Positions 43,126 to 51,114 of a stretch of DNA of 64,000 nt are shown here, in pieces. The stretch is from positions 533 to 64,532 of the forward strand of contig DLMZ01000047.1 of assembly GCA_002479415.1 (NCBI GenBank), written 5' to 3'. Numbering within the stretch: the first letter of the stretch is position 1; each line of letters begins with the position of its first letter. Below the pieces are notes generated by a model, which saw only the letters and a list, made by a program, of their open reading frames with translations, was not told the origin of the DNA and ran no database searches. Source of the stretch: Firmicutes bacterium UBA7523 (lineage in GTDB: Bacteria; Bacillota; Dethiobacteria; Dethiobacterales; Dethiobacteraceae). A program made the translations under genes and the position numbers.

Positions 43126-43548
43126 ATGATGAACCAAGAAGGTAAAAGGGATGAAGGAAAGGCAAGACTATCACTCGTACCATCAGAAATAATCAGGTGT
43201 ATTGCATCTGTGCGCGAGTTTGCTACAACAAGAAAATATTTAGACCCCGATAATTGGCAAGGAGTAGAGATTGAAAAGTTTCGCGACGCAGCATACCGGC
43301 ATTGGTTAGAGTATATTGATGACTCTAAGAGTGTAGATAGCGAGAGTGGTTTACCCCACTTGTGGCACTTAGCTTGTAATGTAGCGTTTCTGTGCGAAAT
43401 AGAAAGGAGAAGCGCGGAAAGAGGAAAGTGTTGTGATGTTGCAAGAGAGGTAAACATCATATCTCCCGCAGACAGTTGCGTCATGTGCGGAGAGTATACG
43501 CCGGAAGGCAGTCATGTGTGCAAGGTGTGTCGAGATGCTGTTGGCTAG
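43126..43548 (+). CDS. dATP/dGTP diphosphohydrolase-domain protein (DUF5664 type)
   Basis: 140 residues. KRDEGKARLSLVPSEIIRCI, WQGVEIEKFRDAAYRHWLEY and SGLPHLWHLACNVAFL match the phage dATP/dGTP diphosphohydrolase-type N-terminal domain; the C-terminal CVMCGEYTPEGSHVCKVC is an added zinc ribbon. Such proteins adjust nucleotide pools during infection. Confidence 0.75.
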   Translation: MMNQEGKRDEGKARLSLVPSEIIRCIASVREFATTRKYLDPDNWQGVEIEKFRDAAYRHWLEYIDDSKSVDSESGLPHLWHLACNVAFLCEIERRSAERGKCCDVAREVNIISPADSCVMCGEYTPEGSHVCKVCRDAVG

Positions 43549-43576
43549 GGTGCGCGGTTAAGGGGGAGCAGAAATA

Positions 43577-43858
43577 ATGGGCATGGGGGTGGCTTGCTTG
43601 TCAAAGACGGAGTGTATTAAGTTTGAGTGTATCTGGTGCGATGTCCCGCTGCTATTCAACGTGGAGCATGGATACTATAAGTGTCCAGACTGCGGAGGAG
43701 AGTGGTGGCCCGGTCCCTCAGATTACGGGGTCTCGACGTTGTGGCGTGATGAGCAACGATACAAGAAAAGTATAAGCAAGCAGGGTGGCGGTAGTAATAA
43801 TGCCGGCAGAAAAAAAGACAAGCCTTTGCCCCAGCAAGACAAGTATAAACTTTATTAA
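43577..43858 (+). CDS. Zinc-ribbon protein, unknown
   Basis: 93 residues. FECIWCDVPL and YYKCPDCGGEWW form a four-cysteine zinc ribbon; the C-terminus is basic and disordered. It is the last gene before the early/late boundary, which may hint at a late-transcription role, unproven. Confidence 0.55.
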   Translation: MGMGVACLSKTECIKFECIWCDVPLLFNVEHGYYKCPDCGGEWWPGPSDYGVSTLWRDEQRYKKSISKQGGGSNNAGRKKDKPLPQQDKYKLY

Positions 43859-43876
43859 TAAGGGGCTTGCAAAAAG

Positions 43877-43905
43877 TTGACAAACATGTTAAGCTTACGT
43901 TAATA
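43877..43905 (+). promoter_or_regulatory. Candidate promoter in the early/late gap
   Basis: TTGACA (43877-43882), 17 bp, TTAATA (43900-43905), a weak -10. The remaining AT-rich sequence to the terminator at 44024 holds no gene that I can see. Confidence 0.35.
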
Positions 43906-44023
43906 GCGTTATACCTTAGGGATGGAAATATTTTACATAAAAGATTAGTTTGTTTATGGTTATTAATAATATTAATGGTTAGTGATTTGATATTATTAAT
44001 AATTGATAGTTAATATTTAATAT

Positions 44024-44048
44024 AAGAGCCTACGGGCTCTTTTTCTTT
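44024..44048 (+). terminator. Terminator between early and late genes
   Basis: AAGAGCC and GGCTCTT form a 7-bp stem around TACG, followed by TTTCTTTT. It ends the early transcript 78 bases before the small terminase gene. Confidence 0.8.
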
Positions 44049-44125
44049 TGCGGCAAAATTAAAAAGGAAGACAATTAACAAACAAAGAAATCAACGCAGC
44101 CTTGAGGGTAGGTGGTGAGAGTGTA

Positions 44126-45055
44126 GTGGCCAGGAAGCGCAGCCCGGAGCGAGACAAAGCGTACGAGATGTGGAAAGAGAGCGGAGGGGAAATGCCGCTT
44201 GTTGATATTGCCGCGAAGTTGGGCGTTAGTCCGGAACAGATACGGAAGTGGAAGCATCAGGATAAATGGTGTGCTGGGGGGCCGGAGAAAAAGGTAACGA
44301 GAAATGAAAAGGTAACGTTACCAAGGAAGGAAGAAAAGAAAAAGCAGAAAGGTAGCGTTACTAATAGGGTAGACGAGCAAATACTAAAAGAGATTGAAGA
44401 GGCAGAACTGACTGAAAAGCAGAAGTTGTTCTGCCTTTATTATATAAAAAACTTTAATGCTACTCAGGCAGCAATCAGGGCTGGGTATAGCAAATGTAGC
44501 GCTCACGTAAGCGGGCCACGTCTATTAGGTAATGATAGAGTTAGAAATGAAATCCGCCGCCTCAAGGGGGTAATGCACGAAGAGTTACTAATTGATGCAA
44601 TGGATGTTCTTGCTAAGTATATCAAGATTGCCTTTTCCGACCCTTCCGAGTACGTGACCTTTGGGCAAAAAGAGATTCAGGTTATGAATATGTTCGGACC
44701 TCTTTACGAAGAGGTAGGTGAAGGTGAACACAAAGTTAAGAAGCCGGTTATGAAGACTGTCAACTACATTGACTTCAAAGAAAGCAGCGACGTTGACGGC
44801 TCCATCATAACCGAGGTTTCCCAGGGTAAGGACGGCGCAAAAATCAAATTCGCCGATAAGATGAAAGCCCTGGAAAAGCTAGAGCTCTACTTCGACCTTT
44901 TGCCTGACAAATGGAAGCGCCGCTTGGAGGAAGAGAAACTAGAGGTGCAGAAAAAGCGGCTGGACATAGATGACAAAGATAAGACTATGAAAGTTATGAT
45001 AGTGGACAATATCCCTGAAGGCCCTGAGATTAACTCAGAGGGTGATGAGCAATGA
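44126..45055 (+). CDS. terS: Terminase small subunit (PBSX type)
   Basis: 309 residues from GTG 44126, giving the usual MARKRSPERDKAYEMW opening. HTH at about 28-52 (LVDIAAKLGVSPEQIRKWK), then the Terminase_2 domain from about 98 (LTEKQKLFCLYYIKNFNATQ). It binds the packaging site and feeds DNA to the large subunit, whose ATG overlaps its stop. Confidence 0.9.
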   Translation: MARKRSPERDKAYEMWKESGGEMPLVDIAAKLGVSPEQIRKWKHQDKWCAGGPEKKVTRNEKVTLPRKEEKKKQKGSVTNRVDEQILKEIEEAELTEKQKLFCLYYIKNFNATQAAIRAGYSKCSAHVSGPRLLGNDRVRNEIRRLKGVMHEELLIDAMDVLAKYIKIAFSDPSEYVTFGQKEIQVMNMFGPLYEEVGEGEHKVKKPVMKTVNYIDFKESSDVDGSIITEVSQGKDGAKIKFADKMKALEKLELYFDLLPDKWKRRLEEEKLEVQKKRLDIDDKDKTMKVMIVDNIPEGPEINSEGDEQ

Positions 45056-46557
45056 TGCCGCAGACAAGCGAAAGCCTTCAAGTAAACTTAAACGATATAA
45101 TTGCGCCCAGTTTTTACTCCCTTCACCATGATGTTAAACAAGAGCGCTTCACTGAATTTTGGTTGCGCGGCGGCCGTGGTTCAACAAAATCATCATTTGC
45201 CAGCGCAGAGATCATCTTGGGCATGATGCGGGACGCAGACGCCGGGGAGCATACTAACGCCGTAGCCTTGCGCAAGGTTAAGGACACGCTCCACGACTCC
45301 GTCTTTGAGCAGCTTTCTTGGGCTATAGAGAAGCTTGGCGTGTCTCATCAATGGCATATCCCGCAATCAAAGCTAGAAATAACATATAAGCCAACAGGGC
45401 AGAAGATTTTGTTCCGCGGAGCAGATAACCCAAAAAAGATTAAGTCCACAAAGGTTAAGAAAGGTTATATTAAGTATATTTGGTTTGAGGAACTCGATGA
45501 GTTCTACGGCCCGGAAGAAATTAGGGTTATCAATCAATCCCTCATGCGTGGCGGCGAAAAGTTTCTCGTCTTGTACAGCTATAACCCGCCGAAGAGCTCC
45601 CGGTCTTGGGTTAACCATGAAGCCAAGATCCCAAAGCCAGGCCGGAAAGTGCATACATCAGATTACAGAGCTGTGCCAAAAGAATGGCTAGGCTCTATTT
45701 TTATTGCCGACGCAGAGCACTTAATGCGCACGAACGAAATGGCTTACCAGCATGAGTACCTGGGCGAGGAGGTTGGCACAGGGCTTGAGATATTTACTAA
45801 CGTAACATTAAGGAAAATTACCGATGAAGAAATTAGGGCTTTTGACCGCATAAAGCAAGGGCTTGATTTCGGGTACGCTGTGGATCCGGTTTGTTTCGAG
45901 AAAATGCATTACGATAAGACCAGGAAACGGCTCTATATCTTCTATGAGTTTAGTGGGATAAAGACATCTAACCGTAAGCTTTATGTCGCTATTAAAGATC
46001 AACTGTCAACAATAACGACAGCTGACAGCGCCGAGCCTAAGAGCATTTCAGAGTTAAAGGGGTACGGCATGCAAATTAAGGGGGCCAAGAAAGGCCCTGA
46101 TTCCGTTGACTATGGTATTAAATTCTTGAGTGAAGATATAGAGGAAATCATCATCGACCCGGTAAGGTGTCCCAGGGCAGCGAAAGAGTTTATAAACTAC
46201 GCTCTGGAAACTAACCAGCAGGGCGAGGTTATAAGTAGCTATCCGGACAAAGATAACCACTGTATAACTGGTGACACTATAGTGAACACCTTGAGTGGTG
46301 ACTTTCCAATCTCACAACTGGTTGGAAGAGAAGGGCTTGTTCATTGTTACGATGAGAAGAATAAAAAAGCTACTGCGTCACGATATCTTGATGTGCGTCT
46401 AACTAGGGAAAAAGCAAAGGTATACGAAATTGAATTAGAAGACGGGCGGAGAATAAAAGCGACAGAAGATCATCTTGTATTAACCCAGGACGGATGGAAG
46501 CAGGTTAAAAACATCGGCTGTACTGATAGCATCCTTGACATATCCAACCACGCTTGA
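45052..46557 (+). CDS. terL: Terminase large subunit, N-terminal part fused to an N-intein
   Basis: Residues 1-403 are terminase: ATPase with GGRGSTKSS (40-48, Walker A) and YIWFEELDEFYG (Walker B), then part of the RNase H-like nuclease (GLDFGYAVDPV). At residue 404, exactly after YPDKDNH, an intein begins (CITGDTIVNTLSG) and continues for 98 residues to a TGA. The missing end of terminase is encoded at 47340-47426. A complete terminase of 431 residues would need protein trans-splicing. Confidence 0.9.
   Translation: MMPQTSESLQVNLNDIIAPSFYSLHHDVKQERFTEFWLRGGRGSTKSSFASAEIILGMMRDADAGEHTNAVALRKVKDTLHDSVFEQLSWAIEKLGVSHQWHIPQSKLEITYKPTGQKILFRGADNPKKIKSTKVKKGYIKYIWFEELDEFYGPEEIRVINQSLMRGGEKFLVLYSYNPPKSSRSWVNHEAKIPKPGRKVHTSDYRAVPKEWLGSIFIADAEHLMRTNEMAYQHEYLGEEVGTGLEIFTNVTLRKITDEEIRAFDRIKQGLDFGYAVDPVCFEKMHYDKTRKRLYIFYEFSGIKTSNRKLYVAIKDQLSTITTADSAEPKSISELKGYGMQIKGAKKGPDSVDYGIKFLSEDIEEIIIDPVRCPRAAKEFINYALETNQQGEVISSYPDKDNHCITGDTIVNTLSGDFPISQLVGREGLVHCYDEKNKKATASRYLDVRLTREKAKVYEIELEDGRRIKATEDHLVLTQDGWKQVKNIGCTDSILDISNHA
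46261..46554 (+). other. N-intein (98 residues) in terminase
   Basis: Block A CITGDTIVNTLSG with nucleophilic Cys1; block B GRRIKATEDHLVLTQDGW with the TxxH motif (TEDH). It ends in a stop after SNHA. The length is normal for naturally split N-inteins. Confidence 0.9.
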
Positions 46558-46591
46558 TACGATAAGGTATGGGTATGAAGGGGGCTCAAAT

Positions 46592-47254
46592 ATGGCCGAA
46601 AAAGTGCGTTACGAAGATGGGCAGAAATTTGCTTATTTCAACGGCATTAAGTTTACGCGGGATAATAAAACAGGATATTATTTAAATTCAACCATTCGAA
46701 AAAGGCTCCACCGCTATATCTGGGAGTTTTATAATGGAAAGGCCCCAAAAGGCCATCACGTGCATCATAAGGACCGAGATAAGAGTAATAACGATATCAG
46801 CAACTTAGGGCTTTTAAGACATGGTAAACATGTGACACTCCACGGCATTGAGAATTCCATGGACGATGAGTGGCTAGAACGGTCAAGGGAAAACCTTAAA
46901 GTAAACGCAAGGCCAAAAGCATCTGAGTGGCATAGGTCCGAAGAAGGCAAGGAATGGCATAAGCAACACTACGAATCATGTAAGGACAAATTCCACCGCA
47001 AAGTAAAAAGAAACTGCGATAACTGTGGAGCCGAGTTTGAAGCGTTGGATAACGGGCTCAATAGATTCTGCAGCAATAAATGTAAGTCTGCATGGAGAAG
47101 AGCGACGGGACTTGATGATGAGGTGAAACAATGTGAATTTTGCGGAACAGTTTTTATTGCCAACAAATACAGTAAGCAGAAGTGCTGCTCAAAAGCCTGT
47201 TCTAATAGGCTCTCTCCCAGGCTCCCCATCCTTCGCAAAGGTAAAGTCAGTTAA
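46592..47254 (+). CDS. HNH homing endonuclease between the intein halves
   Basis: 220 residues from ATG 46592 (GAAGGGGGC upstream), in another frame than either intein half. HNH motif GHHVHHKDRDKSNNDISNLG ... HGKHVTLHG at about 53-85, then two zinc fingers, CDNCGAEF ... FCSNKC and CEFCGTVF ... CCSKAC. It would cut intein-less terminase genes and spread the intein by repair. It overlaps the downstream C-intein frame by about 120 bases. Confidence 0.88.
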   Translation: MAEKVRYEDGQKFAYFNGIKFTRDNKTGYYLNSTIRKRLHRYIWEFYNGKAPKGHHVHHKDRDKSNNDISNLGLLRHGKHVTLHGIENSMDDEWLERSRENLKVNARPKASEWHRSEEGKEWHKQHYESCKDKFHRKVKRNCDNCGAEFEALDNGLNRFCSNKCKSAWRRATGLDDEVKQCEFCGTVFIANKYSKQKCCSKACSNRLSPRLPILRKGKVS

Positions 47255-47426
47255 GTTTGTTGGGGAACACGATGTTTACAATATGGAAGTCGCAGACCAC
47301 CATAACTTTGCGGTTAATGGTGGTCTTATTATTCACAATTGTATAGATGCTGCAAGGTACGCCCTAGAAGATGAGATGAAAAATGCCAAGGCTAAAGCGC
47401 TGGGTGCTAAGCCGCGAGGATTTTAA
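47133..47426 (+). CDS. terL: C-intein plus C-terminal end of terminase large subunit
   Basis: From GTG 47133, with GAGGTG 7 bases before it, the frame encodes about 35 residues of unrelated leader, the C-intein at 47238-47339 (block F HDVYNMEVADHHNFAVNG, block G GLIIHN), then Cys+1 and the terminase end CIDAARYALEDEM, 28 residues. The C-extein supplies the last conserved nuclease-domain helix (DAxRYAL). No other start closer to the C-intein is seen, so translation start and coupling to the endonuclease gene are open. Confidence 0.82.
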   Translation: MNFAEQFLLPTNTVSRSAAQKPVLIGSLPGSPSFAKVKSVKFVGEHDVYNMEVADHHNFAVNGGLIIHNCIDAARYALEDEMKNAKAKALGAKPRGF

Positions 47427-47452
47427 GTTTTAAGTAAGGATGTGAGCAGAAC

Positions 47453-48940
47453 TTGCCAAAACTCATAATCGGTAGCCAAGAGTACGAATCCTGGCCGCCA
47501 GACGATCCACAAAACAAAGCACGCCTGGAAAATTATAAGCGCTCCCGGCTGTTGTTTAAGGGTAAGCACCAGGACGTATATGAACGCATCCAGAAATGGC
47601 TGGAGCGCCAGGAAGATAAAGAGCTTATTTATATCGTCTGCAACTTTGCCGGCCTGCTTAGCAAAGTTTCTGCCGATATGCTTTTTGGTGAGCAGCCGCG
47701 CTTTGTGGCAGGAGAAGAGAAGTCAAAGGAGCAGGAAGCGCTTGATACCATAGTCAAGAATAATAGTCTGCATGTCCTCAATTATGAGATGGCTCTTTCA
47801 GCAAGCTGGCGCGGAGAAGCGATATATAAAGTGCGCTTTGGTAAGTTCGCAGACTGGGCAGAGACTGAGCACGCGGTCATTGAGACAGTATCGCCCGAAA
47901 TATTTTACCCTATTCTAGACGAGGACAACGTCCGGGGACTCAAAGGCGGAATATTCGGCTGGGTAAAGCAAGGTCCTGGTGACAAGAAGTACCTGCGCAT
48001 CGAGCGGCAGCTGCCTGGGCTTATAGAAAGCGAGCTATACGAGCTTGACGGCCGCAGTATCGGTCAGCGCGTAAAGCTCAATACTTTCCCGGAGTATGCT
48101 GACCTAGAAGATGTGCAGGAGACTAGATATCCTGGGTTGCTGTTTGAGGTCGTGCCAAACTGGCGGCTTGATGATGAGTTTTATGGGATTTCTGATTACT
48201 ATGATTTAGAGGGAATCTTCGATGAGCTGAACAACAGGGTAAGTCGTATATCTCGGGTCCTCGATAAACATGAGAGTCCTAAATTGATCTTGCCTCCCGG
48301 TATCATGAAATGGGACGAGAATTACCGGCGGTGGCACATCGAAAAAGAAGACCTCGAAGCTATTGAGGTTAACCCGGCCGAGGAGCAAGTTGGGGACTTA
48401 CCGCGCTATTTGACCTGGGACGCCCAGCTTGAAGCGGCATTCAAGCAGATAGACAAGCTGCTGGAGTTTGCCTTTATGGTGTCAGAGACTTCGCCGGACG
48501 CCTTCGGGCTTGGGAAAAGTGGCCAGGCTGAGAGCGGGAGGGCGCTGAAATTTCGGTTGCTTCGTCTGCTGGCTAAGATAAACCGCAAAAAGCTCTACTT
48601 CGACGAAGCTTTACGAAATACACTTTACGCAGCGCAGTATCTCAACAACGTCTGGGGCCGCGGCCCGGAGCCGCAGGATGTCAGGATTGAGTGGCAGGAC
48701 GGGTTGCCTGCGGATGAGTTGGAGCAGGCTCAGGTTGAGCAGACCCGCACTGGTAACAAAGCTACAAGCAGCGTCCGGAGCGCAGTGCGGCGGCTGGACA
48801 ATTTGGATGGCGAGCAGCTGGAGGAAGAGCTTGAAGAGATAGCGAAGGACGAAAAGAGCCTGGGGGGGCAAGCCGCGGATCCTGCGCTGAGCATCACTTT
48901 GCCTGGCGTGGAGGGTGACGAAGAGCAAGAGGGTGAATAG
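47453..48940 (+). CDS. Portal protein (SPP1 gp6-like)
   Basis: 495 residues, TTG start with AAGGATGTG upstream. Portal signatures include RIQKWLERQEDKELIYIVCN, ISDYYDLEGIFDELNNRVSR and FGLGKSGQAESGRALKFRL. It forms the dodecameric ring at one head vertex through which DNA passes. Length and position between terminase and the minor head gene are standard. Confidence 0.9.
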   Translation: MPKLIIGSQEYESWPPDDPQNKARLENYKRSRLLFKGKHQDVYERIQKWLERQEDKELIYIVCNFAGLLSKVSADMLFGEQPRFVAGEEKSKEQEALDTIVKNNSLHVLNYEMALSASWRGEAIYKVRFGKFADWAETEHAVIETVSPEIFYPILDEDNVRGLKGGIFGWVKQGPGDKKYLRIERQLPGLIESELYELDGRSIGQRVKLNTFPEYADLEDVQETRYPGLLFEVVPNWRLDDEFYGISDYYDLEGIFDELNNRVSRISRVLDKHESPKLILPPGIMKWDENYRRWHIEKEDLEAIEVNPAEEQVGDLPRYLTWDAQLEAAFKQIDKLLEFAFMVSETSPDAFGLGKSGQAESGRALKFRLLRLLAKINRKKLYFDEALRNTLYAAQYLNNVWGRGPEPQDVRIEWQDGLPADELEQAQVEQTRTGNKATSSVRSAVRRLDNLDGEQLEEELEEIAKDEKSLGGQAADPALSITLPGVEGDEEQEGE

Positions 48941-48942
48941 TG

Positions 48943-51114
48943 ATGTCCAAATTTGGAGAAGGCAGCGGCGCTGCTCGCTTCAGCGATGTCCAGGCACAGA
49001 GACTGATAAAATTTTACGAACAGGCCGAACGTGAAATACTGGATCAGCTGAACAGGGCATTACTTCGAGGCAACAAGACTGAGTATTTGGCCGGCATGAG
49101 GAGAAATATCGGGGCTATCCTAGGCGACCTGAGAAAGGGGAATAGAACATGGTGTGAAGAAGCGTTGCCAAGTGTGTACTCTCAAGGAATCCGCTCAACT
49201 GACATTATGTTGGGGCAAGAAGGGTTCAGGGTTAGTGATGTAGCAGGTTTTGGCACCCTCCATCAACAAGCGGCACAGGTCTTGGCGGAGAACACATATC
49301 AGCGGTTGGATAGTGTGGCGCAACTAATCGGGAGACGAACAGAGAGTGTATATCGCGACCTGGCCCTAGAGAATATTCGTGGTAGCGTAGTTGGGTATGA
49401 CAGTTGGAGAGATGTAGCTAGGCGATATCACGAACAACTAGCAGAACAGGGAGTGACAGGATTTAAAGACGCAAAGGGTCGCAATTGGAATATGAAGAGC
49501 TATGCGGAGATGGTAGCTAGAACTAGCACTATGGAAGCGCATCTTCAAGGGACTGCTAACCGCCTGGTGGAGCAAGGTCATGATTTAGTGAAGGTGAGCA
49601 GGCATCAAGGAGCTTGCGAATTATGCGTTCCCTGGGAGGGTTCGATATTAAGTATAACTGGCAAGACAGACGGGTACCCGACGTTAGAAGAAGCAAGGGG
49701 AGCAGGGCTGCTTCACCCGAACTGTTTCCCGGCTGGAGTATTAGTCAATGGTCCGGCACCATTGGCCGCGTTTGCCAGATGGTATGAGGGCGAGATAGTC
49801 ATCATTACCACTGCCAGTGGAGTAGAATTGCCCGTCACCCCAAATCACCCTATATTGACGCCTAAAGGATGGTTGGCTGCGGGACTGCTCAACAAAGGCG
49901 ATGATATCATCCGCTACACAGGGCAAAAGGGGATGATAAGCGATATTGACCCAGACGATCAGGACATTCCAACCCCGATCGAACAAGTAGTTGACTCGTT
50001 CAGGGAGTCTTGCGGCGTGCCGTCCCGATGCATGCCAGTTACCCCCGAAGACTTCCACGGCGACGGGGTCGGCTCCGAGGTCTATGTTGTATGGGCCGAC
50101 AGCCTGTTGATGGGTGATAGCAATGTCTCTTTCGGCGAGCCATTCAGCAAGAATATGTTCTGTTTTGCTGATGTGAGATCCCACTTTTTGCTTACCTTTG
50201 GCACGCTTGTGCAGATCTTCATCAGAGCGCTTACTACCGCGCAGCGCTTGATTGGCGGCACTAGTAAGAGCGCGTCGCTCTTCGGCTGTCATCCTTTCCA
50301 TTCGGGTTCTCAAGGCTTCGGAGCGACTATTAGCAGTGGTAATGCCAAAATTAGCGAGGCGTCTCTGAAGTGTAGCATGGTTAACACCCAAGCTTTCCGC
50401 AATAGCCTTCTTGGTTTCGCCAGCGAGATACCGTTGCAGAATCTTTTCGTTGTCCAAGGGAATGCGACGATTAATTCTTGCTTCGGCAAAGCTACGAATA
50501 GGGATACTATTTTTTTCAAGAATAGTTTTAACGGTTTGCTTGCCGACATGGAAGGTGGTCGCAAGTTGATGGAGCGACTCGCCGGAGGTATAGCGACGGA
50601 TGAGATCACTAGCATCAAGGTTAACGCTTTTTCTGGACATGTTTATAACCTCCAAACTAAAGATGGTTGGTATGTTGCCAATTCAATTATAACACATAAT
50701 TGCCGGCATTCTTATGGACTGCACATTGACCTTGACAAAGAGATCGAAGATCTAGAAAAAGAGCTAAAAGATGTTGAAGATACATTGCCAGGCTATAAAA
50801 AAGCTGTTGTTCCCCCAGATAAACTAATTAATTATGTCTTAAATAAAGAACATTTACGTGGAGGCAAAGATAAGGCTATAGCTTTTGAAAGAGCTTTGGG
50901 TTATAATATTAATAACTATCAGGAGTTGATAGGCAATATTAAGGAAAACTTAAGGGCTTGGCCTGCTGCTTTAAAGGGTAAAAACCAATATGGTATGAAA
51001 TATGAAGTCATGATGCTTCTAAGCGGGCCAAACGGGAAAACAGCAAAAGTGGTTACTGCTTGGTTGGTGGACAAAACAGGTGCGAGGTTGGTGAGTGCGT
51101 ATGTCAAGGATTGA
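48943..51114 (+). CDS. Minor head protein (phage_min_cap2/MuF type) with internal intein and C-terminal toxin-like domain
   Basis: 723 residues as read. N-extein 1-260: head protein core ending VSRHQGACELCVPWEGS ... GLLHPN. Intein 261-586. C-extein 587-723: CRHSYGLHID completes the conserved HPNCRHS motif, then a charged linker and a domain of about 110 residues (PPDKLINYVLNKEHLRGGKD ... YGMKYEVMMLLSGPNGKTAK ... RLVSAYVKD) that resembles DUF6883 toxin domains. Spliced length 397 residues. MuF-type head proteins with C-terminal toxins are a described class of phage polymorphic toxins. Start ATG 48943; GTG 48940 also possible. Confidence 0.87.
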   Translation: MSKFGEGSGAARFSDVQAQRLIKFYEQAEREILDQLNRALLRGNKTEYLAGMRRNIGAILGDLRKGNRTWCEEALPSVYSQGIRSTDIMLGQEGFRVSDVAGFGTLHQQAAQVLAENTYQRLDSVAQLIGRRTESVYRDLALENIRGSVVGYDSWRDVARRYHEQLAEQGVTGFKDAKGRNWNMKSYAEMVARTSTMEAHLQGTANRLVEQGHDLVKVSRHQGACELCVPWEGSILSITGKTDGYPTLEEARGAGLLHPNCFPAGVLVNGPAPLAAFARWYEGEIVIITTASGVELPVTPNHPILTPKGWLAAGLLNKGDDIIRYTGQKGMISDIDPDDQDIPTPIEQVVDSFRESCGVPSRCMPVTPEDFHGDGVGSEVYVVWADSLLMGDSNVSFGEPFSKNMFCFADVRSHFLLTFGTLVQIFIRALTTAQRLIGGTSKSASLFGCHPFHSGSQGFGATISSGNAKISEASLKCSMVNTQAFRNSLLGFASEIPLQNLFVVQGNATINSCFGKATNRDTIFFKNSFNGLLADMEGGRKLMERLAGGIATDEITSIKVNAFSGHVYNLQTKDGWYVANSIITHNCRHSYGLHIDLDKEIEDLEKELKDVEDTLPGYKKAVVPPDKLINYVLNKEHLRGGKDKAIAFERALGYNINNYQELIGNIKENLRAWPAALKGKNQYGMKYEVMMLLSGPNGKTAKVVTAWLVDKTGARLVSAYVKD
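49723..50700 (+). other. 326-residue intein in the minor head protein
   Basis: Cys1 (CFPAGVLVNG, block A), block B LPVTPNHPILTPKGW with TPNH at 39-42, block F GHVYNLQTKDGWYVAN, block G SIITHN followed by Cys+1. The roughly 210-residue middle shows no endonuclease motif in the sense frame; instead it is the antisense of a homing endonuclease gene. Confidence 0.92.
49741..50640 (-). CDS. Vsr-like (EDxHD) homing endonuclease encoded antisense inside the intein
   Basis: 299 residues from the ATG at 50640, preceded on the minus strand by GGAGGTTATAAAC, a perfect ribosome site. Two helix-turn-helix repeats (DLIRRYTSGESLHQLATTF, ILQRYLAGETKKAIAESLG) are followed by a Vsr-fold nuclease: Glu161 in KTEHIL, Asp187 in YNIDLGADPVAVEVFGG, Glu196, His203 in NWHASG. 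The family is known from split-intein loci. Its codons are exactly in register with the intein codons on the other strand. The nuclease C-terminus lies opposite the intein N-terminal splicing blocks. Confidence 0.9.
   Translation of the reverse strand: MSRKSVNLDASDLIRRYTSGESLHQLATTFHVGKQTVKTILEKNSIPIRSFAEARINRRIPLDNEKILQRYLAGETKKAIAESLGVNHATLQRRLANFGITTANSRSEALRTRMERMTAEERRALTSAANQALRGSKRSDEDLHKRAKGKQKVGSHISKTEHILAEWLAERDIAITHQQAVGPYNIDLGADPVAVEVFGGNWHASGRHAARLPERVNYLFDRGWNVLIVWVNIAYHPLLPCVADDIIAFVEQSRSQPSFRRQYRVIWGDGQFYSTGSGNDDYLALIPSGKRGQWCRTID

Noticed and set aside
43859..44023. A short gene in the AT-rich early/late gap
   Set aside because: Frequent stops in all frames; only a weak promoter and a terminator are visible.
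45052..47426. Terminase break explained as simple gene decay
   Set aside because: Both intein halves keep all splicing motifs and catalytic residues and fit exactly at a conserved junction, which favours a functional split intein, though decay cannot be excluded without expression data.
50310..50618. A second minus-strand frame within the intein, 102 codons
   Set aside because: It overlaps the Vsr-like gene in another frame, has no ribosome site and no recognisable domain; a shadow.
49741..50655. Longer form of the antisense endonuclease starting at TTG 50655
   Set aside because: The GGAGGT ribosome site lies between 50655 and the ATG at 50640, so the ATG is the better start.
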